Part shown: positions 41,001 to 51,966 of the stretch, piece by piece | How the letters are laid out: each line of letters opens with the position of its first letter | Position numbering within the stretch: position 1 is the stretch's first letter | Assembly: GCA_004026145.2 (NCBI GenBank) | Contig: CP034991.1 | Location: 15,987,214-16,051,213 of the forward strand | Direction: 5' to 3' | Source of the DNA: Takifugu bimaculatus | Lineage: Eukaryota > Chordata > Actinopteri > Tetraodontiformes > Tetraodontidae | Length of the DNA stretch: 64,000 nt | Notes under the pieces: generated by a model | Told to the model about the DNA's origin: nothing | The model's input: the letters and a program-made list of their open reading frames with translations, nothing else | The model's database searches: none | Translations under genes and position numbers: made by a program

Positions 41001-42029
41001 CACAGTGCTGATGAGCTGCAGAGGAAGCTACATGTCGATTCACATTTCCTGTCAACTGACCCATTCCTGGACAACACCCTGCCAGATCAGAACCAGCAGT
41101 CATCTAATCTCTCAGAGAACCTGGAACCATCAGATCTGTTGGAGAACCGGCAACCATCAAATCTATCAGAAAACCAGAAACAGAGACTATCAAATTTGCA
41201 GAAGAACCAGCATGGATCAAATCTGTCAGTGAACCAGCACCTAGCACATTTACCAGAGAACCAGCAACCATCAGATCAGTCAGAGAATGTGCGACCATCA
41301 GATCTGTCAGACACCCCGCAACCAACAAGTCTTACAGAGAACCACCAACGATCAAATCTGTCAGAGAACCAGCAACCATCAGATCACCCACAGAACCACC
41401 AATCATCAAATCTGTCAGAGAACCAGCACCTAGCCCATTTACCAGAGAACCAGCAACCATCAGATCAGTCAGATAACCAGCAACCATCAAATCTGTCAGA
41501 GAACCAGAAACCATCAAATCAGCCAGAGACCCAGCAACCATCAAATCTGTCAGAGAACCAGCAACCATCAGATCACCCAGATAACCACCAATCATCAAAT
41601 CTGTCAGAGAACCAGTACCTAGCACATTTACCAGAGAACCAGCAACCATCAAATCTGTCAGAGAACCAGCAACCATCAGATAACCCAGAGAACCAGCAAC
41701 CATCAGATAACCCAGAGAACCAGCAACCATCAAATCTGTCAGAATATCAGCAAGCATCAGATCAACCAGAGAACCACCAACCACCGACACCTCCAGAGAA
41801 ACAGCAACCATCAAATAAACCAGAGCACCAGCAACCATCAAATCTTGTGGATAATCAGAAACCATCAAATCTGCCAGAGAACCAGCAACCATCAAATCTT
41901 CCAGATAATCAGAAACCATCAAATCTGCCAGAAAACCAGCAACTATCAAATCAACCAGAGAACAAGCAACCATCAGATTTACCAGAGAACCAGCACCCGT
42001 CAAATATTCCAGAGAACCAGCAACCATAA
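32075..42029 (+). CDS. ccdc125: Coiled-coil domain protein CCDC125 with minisatellite-encoded C-terminus, eleven coding exons
   Basis: Exons: 32075-32327, 33239-33297, 33386-33472, 34089-34166, 35570-35655, 36005-36087, 36163-36275, 36359-36463, 36683-36833, 36991-37109 and 40944-42029. They join to 739 residues; human CCDC125 is roughly 510. The family is implicated in control of cell motility and Rho GTPases. Recognisable blocks are DLGFGMETR, ELSKEEMRARLQEASE, EALKILQGKAILDKATSHT, a heptad-rich LEKEVNSLQWELSFN region, ELAVLGACRCPGVAEACPCS, VMADAFRIAFEQQLRKRSE and LLDLLNDKEVALAHQKKVS (V-A order as read from the exons). The intron after exon 9 has a GC donor (aag|gcaagt). From about residue 428 the protein is a run of about 35 nine-residue repeats (ENQQPSNLS type) ending at a stop inside the repeat. 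The last intron contains pogo-like and Tc1 transposons. Confidence 0.92.
33555..33905 (-). mobile_element. LINE 3' UTR fragment, antisense, in CCDC125 intron 3
   Basis: It starts with a degenerate attcaattcaattcatt tail complement and continues with 'tagaatcccagggactgacccc', ccagtgacaaggaaaaaccc, 'gaccctcctgctgatggctggctggg' and a short purine tract. It parallels 5581-5960 but is more diverged. Confidence 0.65.
37159..37197 (+). repeat. CA microsatellite
   Basis: CA repeat with a catacata interruption, just after CCDC125 exon 10. Confidence 0.9.
37629..39099 (-). mobile_element. Pogo-like DNA transposon, decayed, right end missing
   Basis: The left terminus ccgtattttcacgaccataa follows a TA at 37627-37628 and is shared with the copy at 61715. 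On the minus strand, frames 38566-39060, 38322-38660 and 37809-38249 form one interrupted transposase. An N-terminal psq/Brinker-type HTH (ARHFNVNESMVRKW) comes first, then a CENP-B-type HTH (FFRFMRRWHLSMHART). A DDE endonuclease segment follows (NMDEIPLTFDIP, VLGCHGNGQKLPPMVIFK) and a C-terminal acidic region. Frameshifts near 38570 and 38280 inactivate it. Sequence similar to the 61.7-kb copy ends at 39099, just before the Tc1 element, so the right end was lost. Confidence 0.75.
39103..40697 (+). mobile_element. Apparently intact Tc1-like transposon
   Basis: The 1595-bp element is flanked by TA at 39101-39102 and 40698-40699. The terminal inverted repeats (start cagtgccttgcgaaagtatt) are about 210 bp long and differ by two visible substitutions and one 3-bp indel. 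It contains a full transposase frame, lies in the last intron of CCDC125 in sense orientation, and abuts the broken pogo-like element. The near-identical TIRs imply a young insertion. Confidence 0.92.
39459..40478 (+). CDS. Tc1-type transposase, full length
   Basis: The uninterrupted 339-residue protein cuts and pastes the element through its inverted repeats. A paired-type HTH occupies about residues 1-50 (ISQALNISRSTVQAII). A GRPS-type linker (RPGRPS) lies near residue 56 and a second HTH runs to about 115. The catalytic triad is complete: D152 (WSDETE), D243 (QQDNDPKH) and E278 (LNPIENLW), with 34 residues between the last two, the DD34E signature of Tc1. A glycine-rich KHGGGSIMVW box is present. 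Length matches functional Tc1 family members. Start chosen at the first ATG, 22 codons before the HTH. Nothing in the frame suggests decay. Confidence 0.93.
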   Translation: MKTKEHTRQVRDTVVEKFKAGFGYKKISQALNISRSTVQAIILKWKEYQTTANLPRPGRPSKLSSRTRRKLIRDAAKRPMITLDELQRSTAEVGESVHRTTISRTLHKSGLYGRVARRKPFLKDIHKKSRLKFATRHLGDTPNMWKKVLWSDETEIELFGHNAKRYVWRKSNTAHHPEHTIPTVKHGGGSIMVWACFSSAGTGKMVKIDGKMDGAKYRTILEENLLESAQDLRLGRRFIFQQDNDPKHKAKSTMEWFTNKRIQVLEWPSQSPDLNPIENLWKELKTAVHKRSPSNLTELELFCKEEWARISVSRCAKLIETYPMRLAAVIGAKGGATKY

Positions 42030-43258
42030 AATCTGTCAGAGAACTAACAACCATCAACTATTCCAGAGAACCAGCAACCATCAGATCTTCCAGAGAACCA
42101 GCAACCATCAAATCTGCCAGAGAACCACCAACCTTCATATCTGTCAGAGAAACAGCACCTAGCCCATTTACCACAGAACCACCAATCATCAAATCTGTCA
42201 GAGAACCAGCACCTAGCCCATTTACCAGAGAACCAGCAACCATCAGATTTACCAGAGAACCAGCACCCGTCAAATATTCCAGAGAACCAGCAACCATAAA
42301 ATCTGTCAGAGAACTAACAACCATCAACTATTCCAGAGAACCAGCAACCATCAGATCTTCCAGAGAACCAGCAACCATCAAATCTGCCAGAGAACCACCA
42401 ACCTTCAAATCTGTCAGAGAAACAGCAACCATCAAATCAACCAGAGAACCAGCACCTAGCACATTTACCAGAGAACCAGCAATCCATCAGAACAGTCAGA
42501 GAACCAGCAATCATCAGAACAGTCAGAGAACCGGCAACCATCAGATCAGTCAGAGAACGTGTGACCATCTGATCTGTCAGACACCCCACAACCAACAAGT
42601 CTTTCAGAGAACCATCAACCATCAAATTTGTCAGAGAACCAGCAAGCGTCAGATCACCCACAGAACCACCAATCATCAAATCTGTCAGAGAACCAGCACC
42701 TAGCCCATTTACCAGAGAACCAGCAACCATCAGATCTAGCAGAGAACCAGCAAACATTAGATCAACCAGGGAACCAGCAACCATCAAATCCTCGGGTGAA
42801 CCAGCAACCATTAGATCTACCAGGGAACCAGCAACCATCAAATCTGCCAGAGAACCAGCAACCATCAAATATTCCAGAGAACCAGCAACCATCAAATCTG
42901 TCAGTTTACCAGCAACCATCAGATCAACCAGAGAACCAGCCAACCATCAAATCTGTCAGAGAAACAGCAACCATCGAATTTTGCAGAGAACCAGAAACCA
43001 TGAAATCTTCCATAGAACCAGAAACCATCAGATCAACCAGAGAACCACCAACCATCAGATCAAGCAGAGAACCACCAACCATCAAATCTGTCAGAGAAAC
43101 AGCAACCATCAAATTTTCCAGAGAACCAGCAACCATGAAATCTTCCAGCGAACCAGCAACCATTGAATTTTCCAGAGAACCAGCAACCATCAGATCTACC
43201 AGAAAACCAGGAACCATCAAATCTGTCAGAGAACCAGCAAACATCTGATCTGTCTGTG
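41092..43258 (+). repeat. 27-bp coding minisatellite, about 80 units
   Basis: The unit is of the form cagagaaccagcaaccatca plus aatctgt and translates as nine residues (E-N-Q-Q-P-S-N-L-S with variants). A 189-bp (seven-unit) higher-order period is marked by ctagcacatttaccag-type units at 41241, 41430 and 41619. A 270-bp (ten-unit) duplication links 42001-42133 with 42271-42403. About 35 units are in the CCDC125 frame up to the stop at 42027-42029. The remainder continues in other frames and belongs to the presumed 3' UTR. Confidence 0.93.
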
Positions 43259-43290
43259 CCCCAGAACCTTCAATAAAAGTTTTAGAGAAG
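42030..43290 (+). other. ccdc125: Presumed CCDC125 3' UTR with polyadenylation signal
   Basis: After the in-repeat stop the minisatellite continues to about 43258, and an AATAAA follows at 43272-43277. This is the first good polyadenylation signal. A frame restart within the repeat (about 42628-43248) is out of phase with the upstream coding frame. Confidence 0.55.
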
Positions 43291-46200
43291 CAGAATTAAA
43301 AACTGCAAAATCCTTCTGAGACCCAGAACTAAACATACATCAGCAGATGTCAGATCCACCAAAAACACAGTCCCAGAACCTGAGATCCATCTGAGCTCCA
43401 GGACACTGTCCCCAGGAGACATCTGCCAGTGTCAGTGCTTCAGGCAGCTTTCACACATACTGTGTGGACCAAAGACCTGCACCAGATCCTGACCCATCCT
43501 ATCATTGTCCAACTAGCCTGTGCCTGTGAACAGTCAATCATGTCCAGACGCAGCAGCATGGACAGTTCCATGACGACTCGCAGAGAAGACGTGTGGTTCT
43601 TTGTTTTTACTTGACTCCTGAGTTAACAATGGGGACCCAATCAAATCCACCTTCTCCAGCTGGTCATTTCTGTAATTAACACCTCTTGAATATGTTATTA
43701 TGACTCTTGCAGGGTCCTGGGACCAAAACTTTACTTGGGTCGACCTGAATCAAGGTGTGACCATTTCAATCCATAAACTGTTGGAACCAATTTAGGTTAT
43801 AATGAGAATAATGAGGAATATTCTCAGGTCACAAAGACGCATTTATTTTTTTATTGGTTTGCAATACGTGTTAAGGGTAAATGTTCCTTTTCTCTGTCGA
43901 ACAGTTTTCAGATGTTCAGGATTTATGAAATGATTTTTGAATTATTTGGAAACTATTTAAAATAAAAACCAGTCAACCCATTCTGGAAAGTGCTGCCACC
44001 AATGCGTGCTGAGCAGGAGAAGCAGACAAGTGTTCTGCCGTGGTCCAGGACACACCTGCCGCTTCTGGCAGCTGTCAATTATGGTCTGTTTTGAGACCTC
44101 TTGGTACCTTCTGTCAAAGTAAAGCTGGCCTCAAAGAGGAAAATATCCCTAAAAAGACATCAGTGTTGACAGACTGGGATTTACCTGCGCTACGGCCACC
44201 ATTTCTAAATCCTTCTGGATTTAGAGGTGGTCCTCCTAGACCCTGGTCTCTGGCTGGCTGCTCCACCCTGTACACCTTCACTAGATCCCTGGATATCAGC
44301 TCCTCTGGGCTGAAGTGTGTGTATTTACATCTTTACAAATGTGTATTTTTGTGGTCTAGGCGTGAAATTCCCTCCTAGAATGGAAGAAATGGTACCTTCT
44401 GTTACCATCCCATTCATATACATGATGCATCAGATTGGATCATCACATTAAGGGAAAAGGGGCAATAAAAACTGCTCAACCTTACAAGTACCTCACAGGT
44501 TCAGGGTCACACACAAGATATATCTTTATTCTTTATTGTCTGAAAACCATTACTGCATGAAAATGACTAATTACACAATAAATTAAACAGACATCTAATT
44601 TTAGAACTGTTTTTTTTCTCCTTTTTTTCTATTTGACCAATAATAACAACAATAACCTTGAACATTATAAGGGAAAGCTATTTTATGGCTCAATAACAAT
44701 AGTGGATAAAATGTAATAGTGATGTGTGGATTTTTAACATTACATTTCACGTTTTTCTCGGGTCTGACTGCAGCAAGCTGAACCTGCTGTTGATGCAGTT
44801 GGCCAGTAGACGGCAGTGGTGCTACATTCGTGTCTTTCTTTTTTCCAAAAAAAAGAGAAGCATTTATTAAATATATATATATGTATATATGTATTAATAG
44901 AAACGAGGATGATATGCAATGCTCAGTTTAGGTCTACCAACTGAATGAACTCAGTCCCTTCAAACACCTTCAGTTTGTTGAGCTCTTTGTTGTCATGATC
45001 CAAACTATATTTAATAGCTCTGCAGCTGCACAGCGACCCAGCTCCGGGTGGGTCATCACTCCGCTTCCTTGCACAGAAAAAGAGGATCATGATGTAGACG
45101 AAGGCTAAATTCAGAGCTTTTTGGGCCGCCAGTACCCCCAGGGCGGCTTATTTGGGGCAGCCTGAACCCCCAGGAATTTTATATTTCACACTTTGTAAGC
45201 TGTTTACACTTCTTGTGAGCTCTCAACCTCACAGCATTGATTGAAACCTAAGAACTGTATCGCCGGACAGAAACATAAAAAAGAAAGGACACAATTTTAG
45301 TATGGCTGTCTGAATGGGAATTGAGGGTGATATCAGGAGTGGAGTCTCGCTCTCTCTCTCTCTCACACGCACACATGCATCCATGGACATAAACCTCTCA
45401 ATGCACTGCAGAGCTTTGACACATCCATGCTCCAGGGCTGCTGTATTTAGGAGCCATTACTTCTGCCGTGCTGCCATGTAGTTGGTGCATTATGTTTCAT
45501 GTCAACCATGATTAGTGAGCAGCCTCTGATGTCTATTGAGAAAGCCAGAACTGGCAGTCATTATATGTAGCTACATTGTTGTTCATGTGTGCAGTAATAA
45601 AGGAACAATACTGCTGCGCTGCAGCTCTACAGACGTCGGGCTGCACAGCGAGTTACAGCTGGCCTGGTTCCACCTTTTTAGGACAGGACTGCCCTCATGA
45701 CTGCAGCATTAGAAGATACAGATATGATCTTGTTATTAGTAGTTCTATTGTTCATCTCAACAATAACACTAATAATTATACTGATCTTAATGTTATATCT
45801 GTTATTATGTGACATAATGATAATGCAACATTAATAACAAATCAGCAATAATAAAATGATACTGACAATGAAAATAATGTATGACTGGCCTTATGCATGT
45901 ACAGTCACCTGTTCCAAATGTAAAAAAAAAGCCCCGAATGAACTCCCCCTTGCTTTTTTCCCTTTTTTTCTCGTATTTGCTGAGCCGCTGCACCAGTACA
46001 GTAACCCTCCAAACCAGACTGACCTCATTATCTTACACTCTAAATAGAAAGCTCAAAAACACGATGATGTAGGTTAATAATGGCATTCAGCCCCATCTGT
46101 ACTTGTTTACACACTCCTTAGAAAAGGTCAGTGTATTGACTTAGCTGTGTATGAGGACATGCATAACAAAGCACTGACAAATAATCTGTGTGGCCTTGAT

Positions 46201-49200
46201 GTTCCATTAAATGATCGATTCAGCTGGTTTGGAGGGCATGAAAGTGGAGGCAGTGGGGCAGCTCAGGGACTATGAAAAGGTCAGTATCTGTTAGTTCATT
46301 GGCAGAGTGATTAATAAGTCAATATGAGCTTGAGGACAGTCCTCTGAATCAATCAGCTCCACACAGTCCTGACTCTGTCCCCATCGACGTGAGTCACTCT
46401 CACCGCCGCAACAGTCCCTCTCTTCATCTCATCGTTTTCACAGTTTTCATCCAAAATTAGTCCACACGTCCCAACATGCAGCTTCTTCCAAGATGCTGCT
46501 TCTCTCTGCATTGTTTGGCCTTTTTCTCTGTGTTTATCTGTGCCCATCCAGTGAATTAATGTTTCCTCTCACACATCACTGGACGGCTGCAGCCCTATTC
46601 TATCACCTGGATGGTTGAGAGCAAACACACACACACACACAAACACACACATGCGTGCATTACTGCTGCCCTGATGCTCTGCTAGTTATTAATTAATGAT
46701 AGTTAATGTTTAGTGATTCAGATGAGAAAAATAAAGTAATTCCCAAATTAAAGCAGGGGTCGCGGAGGAGCATCCTTGTCACTGTCAGAAGGTCATTTTA
46801 GGTTTAAACTAAAGGGGGCACTAGTGGCCTGTTTGAAGGGGCTGGCATGTCATCAGATCTGTGGATTGAAGAGGAGGATGGAGGGATGAAGGGGACGGCC
46901 ACATGTTTCTCACCTGCTGTCGGAGGATGTTTGAGCAAGGTTCTGACGATTCCCTCCGAGGCAGGTCTGCTCTGAACGCGGAGAAGAATGAAATGATTCC
47001 TCCTCCAAGAAGCTGCTGGGTAATGACCTGGAACAACACAGACACATGGGCACACACACTCACGCATGCACGCATACACACACTGCACTTTTGTGTATTT
47101 TCAGGATGTAGATTTTCCAGAGGAAAGTGTTGCTGTAAGGGTCGACGTTATTTACAGGAAGCATTCGGAATTAGGGAAAAATATCACATAATAGACTATT
47201 AATAATGTAAAATCAATATAGCATCATAGCAGCTGTTGCTGCAAATGGATTTTGTTGCTAAATTCAAATATGTATATTTACATTAATACCTGTCGTGGTA
47301 ATCATATGAAAATTGGAAATTTAAAAAAATCAATGAAGCCAATCAAAGACATTTAGATCAGACTGGCAAACTGGAAAAACTAGTTCTGTGAACCACTAAT
47401 AAACCAGCAAGATTTCCTCATCAATCCTGATATCTCAGAAAGCAACTGGATTTTCTCTCTGGGTCATTATGGGCTGTATAGTGCAGAAATACTGTTGTGC
47501 ACCTTTTGGTATTCACATGAGTGTGAATGGAGGTGTGTGTTTAAAGCCCTTGTGTGGTCAAAGATGAGGAGAAAACAAAAGGCGTTTTCCCTTTACTGGA
47601 GCGACCAGTGCTGGTTTTAGCTATGACAAAGCTCTCTTTGGTCGCAGAAGCAGAAAAAATGTTTTTATCAGCAAAACTGAACAAGAAATACTTCATCTTT
47701 TAGTGAAGAACATCTCTGAAAATGTGCTATCAAAACTGTAAATTCTCAGAAGTACCGTCTTCTTTCTCTTCACATCCCAGCACATGTGCATTCCTGTTGC
47801 CTGGACTTCATTAACTGACTGAAAAATACCGTATATTAAAACATTTGCAATAACAAGTCTTTGCTTCATCATCATTTACTGGTACACGCTGAGTCGCTTG
47901 AGGCTGAGTCTGAAAACCAGACTGGATATAACATGAATGAGCTCTCTCATTGGCTGGACTGGTTATTGATCTTCCAGTACACTCTCCCACCACCACCACC
48001 ACACGCATATGGCTGTGAAAAGGGACACAGGGGGGCGTGGCTTAATGCCTAACGCTGTCACTGATTTTTCCTTTTGAGGGGATGAATGTTGCTCTCTAAC
48101 CACAGGGACATCCAGGATTTCTGCAAACACACTGTTAGCATTCAATTATTTACTTTCTGTCTATAATCATTTAGGATTTTTCATGCTTGAATGATTAGAT
48201 CCATGACTTCCCCTGAAACTAATGAAAATATATCAATTTATTGGAGACAGATTTAAAAATTAAAGAAAAAGAATTATATGAATTAGTGATGTTAAAGTTT
48301 AGTTAAAGTTATATATGAATGAGGGCTCAAATTGATTCTGAAGACATGTTTGCAGTTCTTGACAAGTCACTTTGGGTCGACATCGGGCTCATCACGAGAA
48401 AAAAAATGTCAAACTACATTCTGCTACTGTTTTAACTGCTGTAACCTGACAACCTGACTCTGATGTCCTCCACCATGTTCTCCACCAGGCTGCCATCCAA
48501 TGGTCACCTTTGAAATCAAAGTTATTAACCTTCTGTTTATTTGAATCATCGACAGGTTCATTTATGTTTTCATCTCAGATGATTTTGGCTTGTTTTGTCT
48601 TTTTTCCATGCCATAAAATAAAAAATTAGTACAAAATATGTACAATCAACTCTTAATCTTCTGCTAAGTGGACCTCTGAAAGCAGATCAGTGAGTAGCCA
48701 CTGTGACCCTGGCTGAGGTTTTGTTATCTGGCCCACGGCCATATGGGGCCATATGGGGGTAGTGTGCCTTTCTGTGTGGTTCTAAATGTGGAGTCTGGTT
48801 CCACAAGCAGCTGTTCCTATATTAACACCCCCTCTCAACACACACACAACAGTTGATTTGTGAGACCCTTCACTGCTACTAAATGGCTAAGTTGTTTGCA
48901 GATTAGCAGCCTGAGATGAAGAGAGAAAGTGAGGCTGTATTTATCGTAGGCTCATATCGGCTACAAAGAAATCTTCTCAAACCTAACCCTAATCCCTCAG
49001 ATGTCACTCGCTCCATCAATGGAGGGATTAGAGGGACTCTGTCCCTGTGGAAAAGACTCAAATTGCTCATTGACTTCCTAGAAAAAGAAAGACACGTAAT
49101 GTTTAAAGAGCATATAGACACACACAACACAAATATCTAGATGATCTAGATGTTTAGCAATAAAGCTAAGCTATTGTCTCATCTCATTTTATTCATCTGT

Positions 49201-50462
49201 CTCTTGGAGTGAAGCTAAATTATTGAAATGAAAAGGAAATAGAGGACAAAAAGAACCTGATTAATAAAGAAAACAAGTGAAAATAATGTAACATCTCGGT
49301 AAAGTGTATTTGGCATCTGTTGGGAGGCTTGATGCTCACTGGGAGGAAAAGGAGATTATGTTAAAGCTCAAATGAGGCTTTTAGTTTTTTCAAATCCTGC
49401 AGGCATAATCTAATCTTATCCGCCTCAATCCAATTTTTAATGCTGGCTACACTCAGGATTAAAGTAGTGCAGTGTGCTTTGTAGGCCATTTGACAGTGGA
49501 GCAACATCTGTTGCTGGCTGGACGTTGTGCACTTTAAGGTGAAAGAGATCAGAAGCAGAGGAAACGTCAAAGCCGGTTTGATGTTTACGGTGCAGACCAG
49601 CACCACTACGATATCTTATATATTATCTGATTCTGGCCTTGGGGGCCATTTCTGTTCTGTATGAATGAATAGAGCTCAAATTTGCTCCAGAATTTTCATT
49701 AAGAACACACTTTAAAGTTGTGACGGCAGTTGTTTAAATTTGTCTAAAATGATGAACTTTCTGAAAAAGCACACTACTACATATCAATTTCCTATTTTTA
49801 GATTTTTCCATTAGATCCATTATGTTTTCCATTCAGAGCAAGCTGCAAAAACAATGTACGGTTGTTTTTTTATTCTCCCTGGGTGCTGTGCTGCTGACAC
49901 AATGAAGTGTGTGTTGCTATGGCTGTTGCATAGTGCCTGTGGGCCACGTAAAAACAACAAGAGGTGCTTCGGTTCTTTAATAGTAGCAGCGACAATGCGT
50001 TTCATTTCTCAGGTAGTCGATACAGGTGCCCTACATGTGTGAGCCGTGATTTTGGAGCTGGTGATGCATTCAAGCACCTAGGAGGCTCTAGAAATGATCT
50101 TGGACTACTCTGAGGACACAGAGGTCAAGACAAAGCAACTGGAGTCCAACTCTAATAGAAGAAGAATGGAGGGAGATGCATGAAAGAGCAGCAGAAAAAA
50201 TGGAAAAAGTATTTTGGTCTCTAACAACCACAGCAACACTCAGTGGCCACAGCTTTGATCCTGGGACCTGCGAATGAAGCGCTGCGTCAGAGCTGCTCGA
50301 TCACACACTGGTGGGATGGGGACACAGAGCAACTGTAGGGGGAACCTGCAGGTGGATGAAGGGGAGGAGAACCCTGCACATTTTGTATGTGTGAACATTC
50401 AAGACTGGCTTTTAAAGGGTTCAAATCCTGATATCTGATCTCAAATATCTTAATCATTTAGG
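43291..50462. other. Gene-poor interval
   Basis: No exon set, transposase or RNA gene could be supported. Small simple repeats occur at 44866-44893 (AT-rich), 45346-45372 (CT then CA), 46624-46652 (CA), 47036-47083 (CA-rich) and 47989-48003 (CAC). Short ORFs in this stretch have no recognisable motif. Confidence 0.5.
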
Positions 50463-50690
50463 ATCTATCTCAGAAAGATCACCAAAGATCAACAGCCCTT
50501 TTCAGTGGCTGGAGACACAGGGTTTAGTCACCTGATCAAAGCACTCAATCCACATTACAGCCTGACCTCTCGCACATTTTGGACCACAGAAGTGATTCCT
50601 GAGGTCTATGAAAGAGCCTGCAAAAGTGTCAAGGACAAATTGCCAAACATCTCGATCCTCGTTTTACTGGTTTCCTACTTCCAGACAGTA
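50463..50690 (+). pseudogene. hAT-family transposase remnant
   Basis: A continuous frame across 50463-50690 reads QQPFSVAGDTGFSHLIKALNP and then YSLTSRTFWTTEVIPEVYERA (each within limits). It matches the well-conserved 'PF..V...GF..L...L.P.Y..PSR......IP..Y' region of hAT/ZBED-type transposases. Both flanks lose similarity, so only an internal block remains. Zinc finger, catalytic residues and dimerisation region are not visible. Confidence 0.7.
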
Positions 50691-51960
50691 AGTAGTCAGT
50701 TTTTCTGTTGGGGCCTCCAGTGTGTTAAAATTTGACACAACAAAACAAACAACCTCTTATTCAGCCCCAGTCTGTCCTGTCTCTTACCACTGAGCTTTCC
50801 TCGACAGATGACTTATCATTTTTTATTAAAAGCTCAGATTTGTTGAAGGGTTCTGTGGTTCAGCCTGCCACGTCTTGCTTAAATATGAACTTTAGGACAC
50901 TTGAGTTTACAGATCAGACTTGGGCACATTTTGACCCTTCATGGTCAGAAGTGAGGACAGGACAGTAAGGACAGGAAGTGACAAAAGCGCAATAGGGAAA
51001 AACAGGTGGTTAAAGTCAGCGTTTGGACATCTGTTACATCACCGTATGCTAGTCACAGAGTCTGTGGCAGCTGACTGACTTGCTGGATCATAGCGCCATA
51101 AAAAGAGCCAGTGCAGCTAAAAGTCAGCTAACCTTTTATCTTCAGGGGTCTCTGCTGACATGTCAGCCAACGCAGGGATGCATCCGTGTTTTCTCTGGAT
51201 TTTCACGGTGAAGGATGTTGACTCAAGCACCATCATTTCTCTTTTACAGCAGCAAAATGACTTTACAGGATCACCACCAGGTCTTTAATAAGGTTCTGTT
51301 TAGAAAGAGGATTTTATTGTTTTTTGGTTAAATTGACATTATAAGTGATAATAAGATGATTGTTTTTATTTCCAACAATGCTGTGGGGGGGTGGGAAGAT
51401 GATGGTGGTGGTGGGTGGGGGGGTCAATGACACACTAAAGGTGTTTATATAAGATGTTTGAGGACTGATACCAAACATGATAGCAGATAGTGAGAATGGG
51501 CAAATATTTGAGCAGGAACAAGCAGCTGTTTGACAGGATGCCATTTAGCCAGTGGGTTGCATAGCAAATAAACACCTTCCTTCATTATGTTACCCATTTG
51601 ATAAAGATGCACACCATTAGAAACTGGGTCCATATTTGAGTAACCATGTGTGGATAAATATGTCCTAATCTGCAAATGCAATAAGATTTACAAATGTGGA
51701 CACACATCTGCAAACTCCTCTTCATGTTTCAGCGTAACATGAGTGTTTATAAGTTGTTGCAACTTAAAAAAACAAAACAATAGAATGTACAGCTGTGTGT
51801 GTGTGTTTGTGTGTGTGTGCGAACCAATATGAGCACATGGCAAGAATATTTAACTGTAAAAGCTACTAATGACAGACGAGTGATCAAGTCCAGCTTAGGC
51901 AGCCTCTCAGTGGTTCTCTACCTGAAACTGTCCTCTGCAGATGTGTGACAGCAGTCAGTC
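50691..51960. other. Unassigned sequence
   Basis: Nothing firm is recognised. A short GT tract lies near 51793-51819 and a G-rich patch at 51385-51423. Confidence 0.45.
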
Positions 51961-51966
51961 AAGATA

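Noticed and set aside
42628..43248. Downstream repeat ORF as a continuation of the CCDC125 protein
   Set aside because: It is in a different phase from the coding frame that ends at 42029, and no splice signals to skip the stop were evident.
41092..43258. CRISPR-like array
   Set aside because: Units are contiguous 27-bp tandem copies with no unique spacers, in a vertebrate gene exon.
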